In this document: piece after piece, positions 63,889 to 64,000 of the stretch | Numbering within the stretch: position 1 is the stretch's first letter | How the letters are laid out: every line of letters starts with the position of its first letter | From: Salinisphaera sp. LB1 | GTDB lineage: Bacteria; Pseudomonadota; Gammaproteobacteria; Nevskiales; Salinisphaeraceae | Length of the DNA stretch: 64,000 bases | Direction: 5' to 3' | Assembly (NCBI RefSeq): GCF_003177035.1 | Contig: NZ_CP029488.1 | Span: 434,001-498,000 of the forward strand | Translations under genes and position numbers: made by a program | Notes under the pieces: generated by a model | What the model saw: only the letters and a program-made list of their open reading frames with translations | The model's database searches: none | What the model was told of the DNA's origin: nothing

Positions 63889-64000
63889 TCAGTCCTGCGC
63901 AGCCATGGCCTGATTGACCACGCTCGCGTCGATGAATGAGGCCGGATCAGGCTGTTTGGACAGCTTGCCGGACTTCATCAGGAAGGAAGCCGTATCCCGG
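63889..64000 (-). CDS. ABC transporter substrate-binding protein, C-terminal fragment (runs off right edge)
   Basis: Only 36 codons lie in the window, ending ...SFLMKSGKLSKQPDPASFIDASVVNQAM and AAQD-stop. The pattern is the C-terminus of NitT/TauT substrate-binding proteins, and the stop lies 5 bp before the permease start. The operon's promoter, and any guanidine riboswitch, would lie beyond the right edge. Confidence 0.75.
   Translation of the reverse strand, partial: RDTASFLMKSGKLSKQPDPASFIDASVVNQAMAAQD

Overview
The window is a GC-rich (roughly 65% G+C by eye), densely coding stretch of a gammaproteobacterial chromosome. Gene order supports the class: ftsY-ftsE-ftsX-rpoH, gmk-rpoZ-spoT-recG, trxA next to rho, pqiABC, cysJI and bioBFD all occur in gammaproteobacterial arrangements. 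The high GC and the combination of genes would fit a Salinisphaera-like or related halophilic lineage, but the genus is a guess. No rRNA, tRNA, CRISPR array or prophage was seen.

Layout: 1-2700 thiamine (thiD partial, thiE) and haem (hemL) synthesis; 2703-4754 a DedA-PAP2-LssY membrane fusion; 4753-5021 a palindromic intergenic element; 5094-8790 ftsY, ftsE, ftsX and the heat-shock sigma factor rpoH; 8828-10417 a Tat-exported periplasmic glucan protein; 10443-11624 an IS110-family insertion sequence sitting against a second, partial copy of the palindromic element's end; 11739-16878 a very large MscS-type channel, a FabR-like TetR regulator and a DUF2059 protein; 16847-20500 cysI and cysJ; 20685-23845 a lipoprotein transglycosylase, a YqcC-like protein, cyoE and SURF1; 24064-27053 bioB-bioF-bioD, divergent from comF and corA; 29007-35705 (minus strand) yicC-gmk-rpoZ-spoT-ridA-recG; 35868-38551 rph, rdgB, hemW and a CPXCG protein; 38685-44863 malic enzyme, citrate synthase and pqiABC; 45626-47614 rho and trxA; 48216-52185 rhlB, cysQ, a universal stress protein and a lactonase-type metallo-beta-lactamase; 52288-64000 (minus strand, running in from beyond the right edge) a nitrogen-scavenging operon.

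The right-hand operon is the main accessory block. It encodes a NitT/TauT-type ABC importer with two substrate-binding proteins, an isochorismatase-family hydrolase resembling biuret hydrolase, two DUF1989 proteins (the former urea-carboxylase-associated proteins 1 and 2, known elsewhere as carboxyguanidine deiminase subunits), a biotin-dependent urea/guanidine carboxylase, allophanate hydrolase and two unrecognised genes joined to it by overlapping stop and start codons. Together they would import guanidine, urea or biuret-like compounds and convert them through allophanate to ammonia and CO2.

The most notable non-coding signals are: the composite inverted-repeat element and its apparent use as an IS110 landing site; a LexA-type box in front of ridA-recG; a run of strong hairpins between pqiC and rho; a candidate small RNA upstream of rhlB; and a 151-bp palindromic element inside the guanidine operon. 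Notable protein features are an asparagine-rich, prion-like N-terminal extension on Rho, a PAP2 domain that has lost its catalytic motifs, and a pqiA gene whose reading frame runs back to a CTG codon overlapping the citrate synthase stop.
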